A model generated the notes under the pieces. The model was not told the origin of the DNA and made no database searches. It worked only from the letters and a program-made list of their open reading frames with translations. 64,000 bases of DNA, taken from assembly GCA_958296005.1 (NCBI GenBank), contig CATQHQ010000002.1:1485501-1549500 (forward strand), given 5' to 3'. This document shows, one piece after another, positions 53,772-62,015 of the stretch; position 1 is the stretch's first letter, and every line of letters begins with the position of its first letter. This DNA is from Longimicrobiales bacterium. GTDB taxonomy: Bacteria > Gemmatimonadota > Gemmatimonadetes > Longimicrobiales > Gaopeijiaceae. Both the position numbers and the translations under genes were made by a program.

Positions 53772-54785
53772 CTACGGGGTCGGGGCCGCGTCCCAGGGCA
53801 TAGGTCCGGCGTCGGCGCCGGCGCCGGCGGAGGGCAGGTCCCCAGGCCGAGGTGGGTCCCGGCGGGTCCACGGCGGCGTCGGCGCGGCATCGGCGGTCAC
53901 GGGGGACAGGGCGTCGCGACCACGCGGTTCCGGCTCTTTCCGCAGGCGCGCCACCGCATGGTCCACACCTGCTTTGGCGGCGTTGCGAACCGCTTCCAGA
54001 CGACTGGACGACAGTCCTCCTGCGGCAGCCCAGGAAGTCAGCTCTTCTTGGCCGGCCCAGCGATCGTCGGCCGGGGGCGCAAGCTCGATCAGCAGCGGAC
54101 CCGCGCCGGCGACAACCTGCCGCCTAGCGTCGCGGACCGTCTGCAACACGCGGTCGAGCGGGTCGGCGCCGATCCTCTCGACGCTGGCGCCGTAGTTGGC
54201 CGCCACTTCCGTCACGCCCGCGACGCCGCGACCGTCGTCGGCGACGGTGGGGCCGGACACGAGCACCGCGATCAACGGCACGCTCGCGGCCCCCGCCAAG
54301 CTCATCCCTTCGTGCCAGGCTCCCGTCTCCACCGCTCGCGAGTCCTCGAAGACCAACGCTGCGCGGTCCTCCCTCCTTTGCTGGAACGCCAGAGCCGCGC
54401 CCGCCATCACTTGCGTCATGATCCCCCGAGGGCCACCCCAACCGAACAAGGCTCGCCGCAGGTCGGTCCAGCTCCGGCCTCCTACCCGGGCTGCGGCGGG
54501 AGTGGTCCCCTTTTGCGCGGCGCAACGGAGAAACTCCAGCGGCGTCGCCCCGAACGCGAGCGCCGGCCCAGGAGCCGAGGGACCCGGCGCGCAGGCGTCG
54601 CCCCTTCCGTCGGTGCGGCTGCGCATCGCCTGGGCGATGGCGATCGAGCGGGAATCGATCTGAAAATCGGCGTACTCCGAGGACAGATCCCCCGAAGAGA
54701 CCAGCTCCCGCACGCCGCCCTCAAGAAACCGGGCCTGGAACCCCTGGTATAGGAGGTCCTCGGCCGTCTCGGCGTCCAGGGTCAC
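53772..54785 (-). CDS. Degenerate 2-oxoacid dehydrogenase E1 alpha-like protein
   Basis: A 337-residue protein in the E1 alpha position, recognisable by the N-terminal LLYQGFQARFLEGGVREL and by the alternating pattern of the Rossmann-like core (VMAGAALAFQQRREDRAALVFEDSRAVETGAWHEGMSLAGAASVPLIAVL). Normal E1 alpha has the thiamine-diphosphate and metal motif GDGX3-4EGXFHEALN. Here it reads E147-D148-S149 with H158-E159 still present, and the usual phosphate-loop Gly-Ser-His region is lost. The C-terminal 40 residues are Pro/Ala/Gly-rich. It may be a scaffold, or an inactive subunit paired with an active copy elsewhere. The GTG start at 54785 is chosen from the conserved N-terminus. Confidence 0.72.
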   Translation of the reverse strand: MTLDAETAEDLLYQGFQARFLEGGVRELVSSGDLSSEYADFQIDSRSIAIAQAMRSRTDGRGDACAPGPSAPGPALAFGATPLEFLRCAAQKGTTPAAARVGGRSWTDLRRALFGWGGPRGIMTQVMAGAALAFQQRREDRAALVFEDSRAVETGAWHEGMSLAGAASVPLIAVLVSGPTVADDGRGVAGVTEVAANYGASVERIGADPLDRVLQTVRDARRQVVAGAGPLLIELAPPADDRWAGQEELTSWAAAGGLSSSRLEAVRNAAKAGVDHAVARLRKEPEPRGRDALSPVTADAAPTPPWTRRDPPRPGDLPSAGAGADAGPMPWDAAPTP

Positions 54786-54802
54786 GGCCGGCCGGCGGTC
54801 CC

Positions 54803-55231
54803 CTACCGACCAGCGTCTTCCGTCGGCTCGTTCCCCTCGGGGGGAGGCGCGTCGGGGGGCGGTTCGGACGAGGCGTCCGGCGGGACGGCTCCCTCGGTTG
54901 GGAGGGCGGCGTCCTCCGGCGCGGCGATCCCGGGCAGCACCGGCTCGGGGATCGTGGTCGCCGGGGCGGCAAGCCCCTCGAGCACGGAAGTGGGCATGTC
55001 GGTCCGGGAGGACATGATCGCCAGGACCAGCGACAGCACCATGAAGGTCGTGCCCGCGGTCCACGTCGCTCGGGTCAGGAGCGTGGTTGCCTGACGCCCG
55101 CCCAGCACGTCAGTAGCCGCGGCGCCGCCGCCCATCGCTGCAAGTCCTCCGCCCTTGCCGGACTGGAGGAGGATGACCACGCCCAGAAAGATTCCGTCCA
55201 GGACCAGAAGGCCCAAGAGCACTTCATACAT
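54803..55231 (-). CDS. secG: Preprotein translocase subunit SecG
   Basis: Two-helix Sec translocon subunit (142 residues). The first helix and the conserved LLQSGKGGGLAAMGG loop are followed by a second helix (TTFMVLSLVLAIMSS). The C-terminal 65 residues are Pro/Glu/Ala-rich and acidic, unusually long for SecG. It lies between tpiA and E1 alpha in the directon, with a 105-base leader. The tpiA-secG neighbourhood is common in bacteria. Confidence 0.93.
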   Translation of the reverse strand: MYEVLLGLLVLDGIFLGVVILLQSGKGGGLAAMGGGAAATDVLGGRQATTLLTRATWTAGTTFMVLSLVLAIMSSRTDMPTSVLEGLAAPATTIPEPVLPGIAAPEDAALPTEGAVPPDASSEPPPDAPPPEGNEPTEDAGR

Positions 55232-55311
55232 TTGCGCTTCGCGTCCGATGCGCGGCGGGCGTTGGCGTTGCCGCCTTCCCCGGCCGCCGATGAGCCTTGC
55301 AGGAACCGCCT

Positions 55312-55340
55312 AAGCTCCCCCGGCGAGCCCTCGCTGTCAA
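55312..55340 (-). promoter_or_regulatory. Weak candidate promoter for secG
   Basis: On the minus strand a perfect TTGACA (55335-55340) overlaps the tpiA stop codon, and GAGCTT (55312-55317) follows 17 bases later. The -10 box is poor, so this may only be a chance -35 match, though it sits well placed for secG and the downstream E1/E2 genes. Confidence 0.3.
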
Positions 55341-56122
55341 TGCGCGGCCGCTTGGCAAGCCGCCTCCACGATCTCCGCAAAGGACGCCGGGTCGAGACTG
55401 GCCCCGCCCACCAGCACGCCGTCAACCCCAGGCGCCGACATCAAGGCGGCGGCGTTGCGCGGCCCGACGCTGCCTCCGTAGAGGACGGGGACCGTCTCCG
55501 CGCCGTCGCCGACGGCGTCTCGAAGCACGTCCCGCACAATCGCGTGGGCGTCGGCCGCGTCGCCGGGCGTCGCGGTCTCGCCGGTGCCGATCGCCCACAC
55601 GGGCTCGTACGCCACGATGAAGCCGGCGGCATCCGCGCCAGAAGCGGCCGGCAGCGCTTCCGCGACCGCGCCGAGCTGACGAGCCAGGACCTCTCGGAGC
55701 CGACCGGCCCGCCGTTCTTCCAGCCGTTCCCCCACGCACACGACGGGGACCAGCCCGGCTCGGACGGCGGCGGCCACCTTGCGGCCCGTCTCCTCGTCGG
55801 TCTCCCCGAAGACGTGGCGGCGTTCCGAGTGCCCGACCAGAGCCAGAGTCGCCCCGGCGTCGCGGGCGATCTCGGCGGAGGTCTCGCCAGTGAACGCCCC
55901 GCTAGCCTCCCAGTGGAGGTTCTGGACGCCGAACTCGACGGGAGCTCCCGACCCGGCCGAACCTTCGACCGCGCCGATCGACGCCGCCAGGGACAGGTCG
56001 GGCGGGAAGAAGAGGATGCGCACCGCCCTCGAGTCCACCTCGGGTCGGAAGCGCTGGAAGAACTGGCGGGCCGCCTTTGGACCGTGGTGCATCTTCCAGT
56101 TTGCGGCGACAACCTTGGTCAT
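55337..56122 (-). CDS. tpiA: Triosephosphate isomerase
   Basis: Interconverts dihydroxyacetone phosphate and glyceraldehyde 3-phosphate (261 residues). Catalytic Lys in ANWKMH, His in VGHSERR, Glu in YEPVWAIGTG, and the phosphate-binding YGGSV and LVGGASL motifs are intact. The ATG at 56122 overlaps the pgk stop (ATGA). Confidence 0.97.
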   Translation of the reverse strand: MTKVVAANWKMHHGPKAARQFFQRFRPEVDSRAVRILFFPPDLSLAASIGAVEGSAGSGAPVEFGVQNLHWEASGAFTGETSAEIARDAGATLALVGHSERRHVFGETDEETGRKVAAAVRAGLVPVVCVGERLEERRAGRLREVLARQLGAVAEALPAASGADAAGFIVAYEPVWAIGTGETATPGDAADAHAIVRDVLRDAVGDGAETVPVLYGGSVGPRNAAALMSAPGVDGVLVGGASLDPASFAEIVEAACQAAAH

Positions 56123-57351
56123 GCGGGAACTCCCTCGGCGACGGCCTCGGGGCGGTCCGACAGGGCGGCAATTCCCGGCAGCTCCTTGCCCGCCAGCAGG
56201 TCCAACGACGCACCGCCTCCGGTCGAAATATGGGTCATGCGCGGCGCGACGCCAGCGGCGGCTGCCGCGGCCGCCGAATCCCCTCCCCCGACCACGACTT
56301 GGGCTCCGTTGTCCGCTGCCGCGGCCGCGGCCCGGGCCACGCCGAACGTCCCCTTCTCGAAGCCCGCCGTCTCGAAGACGCCCATGGGGCCGTTCCACGC
56401 CACCGTTGCCGCCTCCGCCAGGAAGCCGCCGAAGAGGGCGACGGTCGCAGGTCCTACGTCGCCGACGATCTCGCCGAGCCGGATCTCGCTCCGGTCCGTG
56501 GTCCGAGCGGCCGCACCGGCCTCCAGGACGTCCGCGGCCACGCAGTCGACCGGGAGCACCAGCCGGGGGCCTGCCGCCGCCATGAGCGCCGCCGCCGTCT
56601 CCACTTGGTCGGACTCCGTCATGGACGCCCCCGTCTCCAGTCCCATCGCCAGGAAGAAGGTGTTGGCCATCGCGCCGCCCACCAGAAGGACGTCGGTACG
56701 GGCAAGAAGCGCCTCCACGACGCCGATCTTCTCCGACACCTTGGCACCTCCGAGCACGGCCACGAAGGGGCGCCGGGGCTGGTCGAGCAAGTCGCCCAGC
56801 ACGGTCAGCTCCTCCTCCACGAGCAATCCGGCCGCCGCGCCGCCGCCCTTCGCCTCCACAGCACGGGGCAGGCCGGCGTTGGAGGCGTGGGCGCGGTGCG
56901 CAATGCCGAAGGCGTCGGTCACGAAGTGGTCCGCCCACCCGGCCCACTCCTCGGCGATCGCAGGGTCGTTGGCCGTCTCGCCAGGCAGGAAGCGCGTGTT
57001 CTCCAGCACCATGACCGTGCCGGGCGCCTGTGCCGCCACGGCCTCGGCGGCTGCCGGACCGGCGGAATGGGCGAGGAAGCGTACCGGCAGGTCCAGACGT
57101 CCCGCCAAGTAGTCGGCCACCGGCTTCAGCGTGAAGCGGAGATCGGGTCGGCCGCCCGGGCGCCCCAGATGGGAGAGGACGACCACTCGCGCTCCCGTGG
57201 CTGCGAGCCGCGCAATCGTGGGGATCGTGCGTTCGATGCGAGTGGGATCGGCGACGCGCCCTCGGTCGAGGGGCACGTTGAAGTCGGCCCGAACGGCGAC
57301 GGCCGCGTCGGTCAGCTCGCTGGGCGCAAAGTCGTCGAGGGTCTTCTTCAA
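56119..57351 (-). CDS. pgk: Phosphoglycerate kinase
   Basis: Glycolytic kinase (410 residues) making ATP from 1,3-bisphosphoglycerate. RADFNVPL, SHLGRPGG, the KxSEKI-type segment AKVSEKIGVV, and the C-terminal GGGDSAAAAAAAG with STGGGASLDLLAG are intact. The start appears to be TTG at 57351 (KKTLDDF follows); no better ATG or GTG lies in frame upstream. It follows the TonB-like gene by about 36 bases, so the usual gap-pgk adjacency is broken by the sigma factor and TonB-like genes. Confidence 0.96.
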   Translation of the reverse strand: MKKTLDDFAPSELTDAAVAVRADFNVPLDRGRVADPTRIERTIPTIARLAATGARVVVLSHLGRPGGRPDLRFTLKPVADYLAGRLDLPVRFLAHSAGPAAAEAVAAQAPGTVMVLENTRFLPGETANDPAIAEEWAGWADHFVTDAFGIAHRAHASNAGLPRAVEAKGGGAAAGLLVEEELTVLGDLLDQPRRPFVAVLGGAKVSEKIGVVEALLARTDVLLVGGAMANTFFLAMGLETGASMTESDQVETAAALMAAAGPRLVLPVDCVAADVLEAGAAARTTDRSEIRLGEIVGDVGPATVALFGGFLAEAATVAWNGPMGVFETAGFEKGTFGVARAAAAAADNGAQVVVGGGDSAAAAAAAGVAPRMTHISTGGGASLDLLAGKELPGIAALSDRPEAVAEGVPA

Positions 57352-57387
57352 GAGTCGATGGGCGACGCCGGCCGCAGCCGGGCGGGA

Positions 57388-58194
57388 TCAGTTGCTGAGC
57401 GGAATCCGCAGCGCTCGGGACTCGGGGTCCGGCTGCTCGGTGCCGATGCGCGACGGCCGGAAGCGGATCGAGAACTCGACCCAGGCGCCAACGGGCTGGG
57501 CGCCGCGCATCGCCGGACGGAACCCGAAGGCTCCCGCGGCGCTCCGAGCCGCCCGGTCCAGCGCGGCGACGCCGGAGGACTCGCTGACGCGGAGGTGATC
57601 GGCTGTTCCATCCGAGTTCACCCAAGCCAACACGCGCACCCTGCCCCCAACTCCGGCCCTCTGAAGGTAGTCGGGGTACTGATCGGCCACGGTCCTTCGA
57701 GCACCGTCCGGGTCCAAGAGGCCGGGAAGGGTGGCAGGCACGGATATGGGGACCCGGGGCAGGTCGAGAGGGTCGGGCCTCGGCGGGAGAACAACCCCTT
57801 CGCCGGGACTCGCCGGCTCGACGGGGTCGTCGAAGGCGGCCAGCAACGGGGGCTCGGACAGCACTTCGCCGGGGCCGGGGTCGTCGGCCCGAAAGCGTTC
57901 CAACAGCAAATTCGCCAAGGCAGCTCGCGCCGACGGCACCGCCAGCCCGAGGGATCCAAAAAAAAGAGCCCCCGCCGCGGCAGCAACCGCAAGGCGAGGG
58001 CTCAGAGAGCGACGGCGAGGGGAACAACACTCCTCGTGGCTTCTAATTCGGCTGTGCTCCTCCTCAAGTTTCGCCCGGAGTTCGACGCCGAAGGAACACC
58101 GCTCTTCAATGGCGATGCCCCGCAGTCTCCGGTCGAGGCGCGCCAGCTCCTCCGGCAGCTCGGAGCTCCCTTTCCCGTCGCGTCTCGGGAACAT
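57388..58194 (-). CDS. TonB C-terminal-domain protein with cytoplasmic N-terminus
   Basis: A 268-residue single-pass membrane protein. Residues 1-66 are charged, helical and contain three cysteines (C33, C56-C57). One transmembrane segment spans about 68-89 (LAVAAAAGALFFGSLGLAV), then comes a Pro-rich periplasmic stretch and a TonB-type C-terminal domain (about 175-255; YPDYLQRAGVGGRVRVLAWVNSDGTADHLRV, and GAFGFRPAMR). The layout is TonB with an N-terminal half like an anti-sigma factor, and it sits directly after an ECF sigma gene (no gap). There is no HXXXCXXC zinc motif, so the anti-sigma role is inferred from position. A terminator-like hairpin lies inside the gene. Confidence 0.75.
   Translation of the reverse strand: MFPRRDGKGSSELPEELARLDRRLRGIAIEERCSFGVELRAKLEEEHSRIRSHEECCSPRRRSLSPRLAVAAAAGALFFGSLGLAVPSARAALANLLLERFRADDPGPGEVLSEPPLLAAFDDPVEPASPGEGVVLPPRPDPLDLPRVPISVPATLPGLLDPDGARRTVADQYPDYLQRAGVGGRVRVLAWVNSDGTADHLRVSESSGVAALDRAARSAAGAFGFRPAMRGAQPVGAWVEFSIRFRPSRIGTEQPDPESRALRIPLSN
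57958..58000 (-). terminator. Terminator-like hairpin with T8 tract inside the TonB-like gene
   Basis: On the minus strand CCCTCGCC (58000-57993) can pair with GGCGGGGG (57976-57969; one G-T pair), and an inner GCGG/CCGC stem closes a six-base loop, giving about 12 pairs with a two-base bulge. Three bases later comes a run of eight T (57965-57958). This is the best intrinsic-terminator structure I see in the window. It lies in the coding sequence of the transmembrane segment, around residues 66-79, so active translation would be expected to disrupt it. Confidence 0.6.
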
Positions 58195-58830
58195 CTACTC
58201 GTCGTCCGAGGCCGTCACGGCTTCCTTGAGACGGCGCAGCGCCCGGTGGATGCGCACGGCCACCGCGTTGGGGCTGATCTTCAGGTTCTCGGCGATCTCC
58301 GCGTTGGCCAAGCCCGATCCGTAGCGGAGGGAGAGTATTTCCCGATCTGCTTCTCGCAACGTCGCCACGGCGTTGAGCAGGCTCTGTATCTGCTCCTCGT
58401 GGATGATCCGCTCCTCCTGGGAGGGAGACTGGGAGACGAGATCCGGAACCCGGTCCAGGGAGACGTAAAGCGAGCCCTGCCGCTGGAGGGCGCGAAGGTG
58501 GTCCGTGACCGTGTTGCGGGCGATCCGAAGGAGCCACGTCCGGGGCGAAGAGCGCATTGGGTCGTAGCGGTCCAGAGCGCGCAACGCCTTCATGAAGACC
58601 TCGGACGTCAGGTCCTCGGCGACCTCCCGGCTGGCCACGCGGAAACGGACGTAGCGGTATACGGGCTCGCGGTGCTTGTGGAACCACGTGTTGAAGTCGG
58701 GCGGCAGATCCGAGGCCGACTGCGCGTCCGAGCAGTCTGTCGGCGGCGGGCCCGGCGTTGTCGAAATGGGCGCTCCCGGCAAGCGGGGCTCGGCTTCGGT
58801 CGTCGTGCAGGTGATCATCGTCTTGCTCAC
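58195..58830 (-). CDS. ECF-type RNA polymerase sigma factor
   Basis: Extracytoplasmic-function sigma factor (211 residues) with region 2 (YRYVRFRVASREVAEDLTSEVFMKAL, RTWLLRIARNTVTDHLRA) and region 4 (LREADREILSLRYGSGLANAEIAENLKISPNAVAVRIHRALRRL). The N-terminal 45 residues are Pro/Thr-rich. The GTG start at 58830 has a GGGAG site; an ATG at 58818 is an alternative. Its stop directly abuts the ATG of the membrane TonB-like protein, the usual place for a cognate anti-sigma factor. It lies 20 bases after gap and separates it from pgk. Confidence 0.93.
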   Translation of the reverse strand: MSKTMITCTTTEAEPRLPGAPISTTPGPPPTDCSDAQSASDLPPDFNTWFHKHREPVYRYVRFRVASREVAEDLTSEVFMKALRALDRYDPMRSSPRTWLLRIARNTVTDHLRALQRQGSLYVSLDRVPDLVSQSPSQEERIIHEEQIQSLLNAVATLREADREILSLRYGSGLANAEIAENLKISPNAVAVRIHRALRRLKEAVTASDDE

Positions 58831-58850
58831 TACGCTCCCTGCTGGATGGC

Positions 58851-59855
58851 TCACGCCCCGCCGACGTAACGGGCCAAATCCACGACCCGGCTGGCGTATC
58901 CCCACTCGTTGTCGTACCAGGCGAGCACCTTCACCATCCGCCCGCCCATCACCGACGTGCTCGGTCCGTCCACCACCGAGCTGGCCGACTCCCCCGTGAA
59001 ATCTACCGAGACCAGCGGCTCGTCCTCTACCCGCAGGATGCCCGCCAGCCCGTCTCCAGCCGCGGCTCGAAAGGCGTCGTTGACGGCCTCCGGTGTCACG
59101 TCCGTTTCCACTTCGGCCACCAAGTCCACCAGAGACACGTCGGGGGTCGGCACGCGGATCGCCATCCCGTCGAGCTTGCCCTCCAGCTCCGGAAGGACGA
59201 GGGATATCGCCCGCGCGGCGCCCGTCGTGGTGGGGATCATGCTGACGGCCGCAGCCCGGGCCCGGCGGAGGTCCTTGTGGGGACCGTCCAGAACCGCTTG
59301 GCCCGCCGTGTACGAGTGAATCGTGGTCATCAGTCCCCGCACGAACCCGAAGCGATCCGAGAGGACCTTGGCCACCGGCGCCAGACAGTTCGTGGTGCAG
59401 CTGGCGTTGGAGATCATATGGTGGCGCGTCCGGTCGTACTGGTCGTGATTGACGCCAAGGACAATCGTCACGTCCTCGCCTTTGGCGGGCGCCGACACCA
59501 CCACCTTGCGCGCACCTGCCTTCAGGTGCTTGGACGCCAGCTCCCGGGTGCGGAAGATCCCGGTCGACTCCACCACCACGTCGACCCCCATCTCGCGCCA
59601 AGGCAGCCGGGCCGGGTCGCGTTGCGAAAGGACTCGGATCGGTTCGCCGTCCACCACAAGCGCGTCGCCGTCCACTTCCACTTGGCCGGGATAGGCGCCG
59701 TGGACCGAGTCGTACTTGAGGAGGTGGGCGAGGGTTCGGGCGTCGGCAAGGTCGTTGACGGCGATGATCGTCAACTCTGCGCCGGAGCGCTTGGCGGCCC
59801 TGAGGACGTTCCGGCCGATCCGGCCGAAGCCGTTGACGGCTACGCGAGTGGCCAT
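58851..59855 (-). CDS. gap: Glyceraldehyde-3-phosphate dehydrogenase, type I
   Basis: Phosphorylating NAD-dependent enzyme (334 residues). Rossmann motif [12 protein letters not shown], the catalytic Cys in [11 protein letters not shown], the catalytic His in [25 protein letters not shown], and the C-terminal [15 protein letters not shown] are intact. It starts 13 bases after comF's stop and belongs to the long directon. Confidence 0.97.
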   Translation of the reverse strand: MATRVAVNGFGRIGRNVLRAAKRSGAELTIIAVNDLADARTLAHLLKYDSVHGAYPGQVEVDGDALVVDGEPIRVLSQRDPARLPWREMGVDVVVESTGIFRTRELASKHLKAGARKVVVSAPAKGEDVTIVLGVNHDQYDRTRHHMISNASCTTNCLAPVAKVLSDRFGFVRGLMTTIHSYTAGQAVLDGPHKDLRRARAAAVSMIPTTTGAARAISLVLPELEGKLDGMAIRVPTPDVSLVDLVAEVETDVTPEAVNDAFRAAAGDGLAGILRVEDEPLVSVDFTGESASSVVDGPSTSVMGGRMVKVLAWYDNEWGYASRVVDLARYVGGA

Positions 59856-59868
59856 GCGAGTGCGGCTC

Positions 59869-60702
59869 TCATCGGATGGGGAGATCGAGGTCTTCGTCTG
59901 GCCTGGGGCCCATAGAGATCGGGATCGTCCGCGCAAAGGCGTACGCAAAAACGGAGGCCGGGCGGCCAGGGGCGAGGGCCTGCACCGCCGCCAGGACGGT
60001 GGCACCCGTGGTGTATACGTCGTCCACGAGCGCCAAGCGCTGGCCCTCAACGGCGTCCCGGCTAGGTCCGGCCAGGACGAACGCACCACTGACGTTAGCC
60101 CGGCGCTGGGCCGGATTCAAGGTGGTCTGGGTTCCAACCTGCCTCCGACGCTCCAAGCAAGGCAGCAGAGGGATCTCCAACGCTTCCGCCAAGGCTGCGG
60201 CGATCACCTGAGCTTGGTTGTAGCCGCGGCGCCGAACGTTGCGGGAAGATGTGGGCACCGGCACCACGAACGCGGCCTCCCTTATCGGTGCGACGGCCCT
60301 TCTGGCCATCTCTTCGCCCATGAATCGGCCGACGCCCTCCCAGCCCTGGTACTTGAGGGCGTGCACCAGCTCCCGGGCCGGCGACTCCATCAGGCACGCC
60401 GAGCGAGCTCCGTCGAGGAGCTCGGGCCACTCGACGCAGTCCAGGCACGAGGGCGCACGCCCGGTCCCCAGAGGTGCGCCGCAGCGAGCGCAAACGGGAT
60501 GCGGGACCGGCGGCAGCCGCAGGCGGCAACTTCGGCAGACGGGCGCCGACGCTGCCTGGTCCCCGGCGTCTCCACCGCAACCGGCACAGGCCGGGGGGAG
60601 AAGGAAGTCGATCGCTCCGGCCAGGGTCTGGGAAAGCCGGCGCGGGACCGCAAACGGGACCGTTGCCGCGCGTCGCCTCGCCGCCCCCACTCCTGCGGTC
60701 AA
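59869..60702 (-). CDS. comF: ComF-family amidophosphoribosyltransferase-like protein
   Basis: ComF-like protein (277 residues). The N-terminal zinc-binding CXXC pairs (CAGCGG, CRSC, CARCG, CLDC) are followed by a phosphoribosyltransferase-type domain with the PRPP-like loop [11 protein letters not shown]. ComF acts in DNA uptake in competent bacteria, but the domain also occurs in non-competent ones. A TTG start at 60702 overlaps the aroE-fusion stop (TTGA); a GTG at 60690 is an alternative. Confidence 0.9.
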   Translation of the reverse strand: MTAGVGAARRRAATVPFAVPRRLSQTLAGAIDFLLPPACAGCGGDAGDQAASAPVCRSCRLRLPPVPHPVCARCGAPLGTGRAPSCLDCVEWPELLDGARSACLMESPARELVHALKYQGWEGVGRFMGEEMARRAVAPIREAAFVVPVPTSSRNVRRRGYNQAQVIAAALAEALEIPLLPCLERRRQVGTQTTLNPAQRRANVSGAFVLAGPSRDAVEGQRLALVDDVYTTGATVLAAVQALAPGRPASVFAYAFARTIPISMGPRPDEDLDLPIR

Positions 60703-62015
60703 TGCCTTGTCTGTGGAAGGGCGGCAGACATGACGCCCGCCGGCGGATCCTCGCCGAACCAGCAGCGGTAGGACGCCTCCGCCTGCCTCACGAGCATCTC
60801 CCGACCGTCCCGGGCGGAGATCCCCAGGGCGAGCGCCTTTCGGACCAGCGGCGTGGTTTCCTTGCCGTACACCAAGTCGATCAGCACTCGGGGAGGTGAC
60901 GCCAAGCCGTGCAGGTCCAGGGGCAGACCCTCTCCGTCGATACCCACCGAGGTGGCGTTGACGACCACGTCGGGCGCGGCCCCCTCCCAGGAATCGACCG
61001 CGCGGAGGCGGTGGCCGGACAGGCGGTCCGGAGGCGTCACGCGGGCGAAGTGCTCCACGAGGCGTTGGGCCCGACCCGAGGTGCGGTTCCAGAGGTCGAT
61101 CCGCTTCGCGAGCCCGAAGTTGAGCAGGGCGTAGAGCACTGCCCGAGCCGCCCCTCCCGCCCCCACGACCAGCACGTCCGGTGCCGCGGGCAGCCGCAAC
61201 CCCTCAAGGGCGCCCCTCCACGTTCCCAGGAACCCCTCCACGTCGGTGTTGTCGCCATGGACCACGCCGTCTTCCGCCCAGAAGGTGTTGCAGGCGCCCG
61301 TGGCGGCCACGGCCCGGCTGGCGATCTCCAGGGACGCCACCGCCTCTTCCTTGAGGGGCACGGTAACGTTGCCTCCACCCCCGGCCAGAGCAACGGCCCG
61401 CAAGACGGTGCCGCACTCCGCCGAACGGGTGGGACGCGCCCAGTACACGGCCCGGCGCCCGGCGCGGCGGAAGGCGGCGTTGTGGATCGCCGGGGAGAGG
61501 CTGTGGGCTACCGGGTTCCCCAGCACGACGTAGGACGCGCCCTTCCCCGGCCTCGCGAAGCCCTCGGTAAAGAGTCCGGCCAAGAGGCCGCCGACCCGCA
61601 CCTCCAACTCCCGGAACGTGCGGTCGTACTCCTCCTGCCGCCCGCCGAAGGGGTCCGCGACTTCCAACTCGCGCCCCTCTTCGTCGCGGAGAAGGCGGAC
61701 CTTGGCGCCGCCTTCCATCTCCAGCGCGACGGCCGCGTGTCCCCGCCCCATGCACGCGATCACGTCGGACTCGGCGATCAGGCGTTCCGTGAGCCTCAAG
61801 CTTCGATGCGCATCCAGCCGAAGGTCCGCGGCCGCCGTTGCCCGGCGGGCCCCCAAGCTGGCCGGCGACCCCGGCAAGGCGGCGACCCCGGCGGAGCGCA
61901 CGACCACCCGGTTCCCGTGCTCCCGCAAGCCGTGGACGTCCACCAGCCGACGGGCGACGGCCTCCGCCATCGGCGACCGGCAGGTGTTCCCCGTGCAGAC
62001 GAAGGTGATCGTCAT
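60699..62015 (-). CDS. aroE: Fusion: low-molecular-weight protein-tyrosine phosphatase + shikimate dehydrogenase
   Basis: One 438-residue open frame with two enzymes. Residues 1-150 are a low-molecular-weight phosphatase/arsenate-reductase fold with the P-loop C7-X5-R13 (CTGNTCRSP) and the acid loop DP (D121). Residues 160-438 are shikimate dehydrogenase: substrate loop NPVAHSLSPAIHN, GNVTVPLKEEA, GDNTDVEGF and the NADP fold GAGGAARAVLYAL. AroE reduces 3-dehydroshikimate; the phosphatase partner might act on protein phosphotyrosine or phosphoarginine. No stop or frameshift separates the two halves. The four-base overlap with tsaC places it beside Sua5, next to which stand-alone phosphatases often lie. 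Confidence 0.93.
   Translation of the reverse strand: MTITFVCTGNTCRSPMAEAVARRLVDVHGLREHGNRVVVRSAGVAALPGSPASLGARRATAAADLRLDAHRSLRLTERLIAESDVIACMGRGHAAVALEMEGGAKVRLLRDEEGRELEVADPFGGRQEEYDRTFRELEVRVGGLLAGLFTEGFARPGKGASYVVLGNPVAHSLSPAIHNAAFRRAGRRAVYWARPTRSAECGTVLRAVALAGGGGNVTVPLKEEAVASLEIASRAVAATGACNTFWAEDGVVHGDNTDVEGFLGTWRGALEGLRLPAAPDVLVVGAGGAARAVLYALLNFGLAKRIDLWNRTSGRAQRLVEHFARVTPPDRLSGHRLRAVDSWEGAAPDVVVNATSVGIDGEGLPLDLHGLASPPRVLIDLVYGKETTPLVRKALALGISARDGREMLVRQAEASYRCWFGEDPPAGVMSAALPQTRH

Noticed and set aside
53808..53835. GCC/GGC-rich repeat-like stretch at the 3' end of E1 alpha
   Set aside because: It codes for a Gly/Ala/Pro tail. The repetition follows codon bias and is not a tandem repeat array.
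51514..54195. An 893-codon plus-strand frame opposite the E2 and E1 genes
   Set aside because: Antisense to strongly conserved genes, no domain and no ribosome site. It is a consequence of GC bias at third positions.
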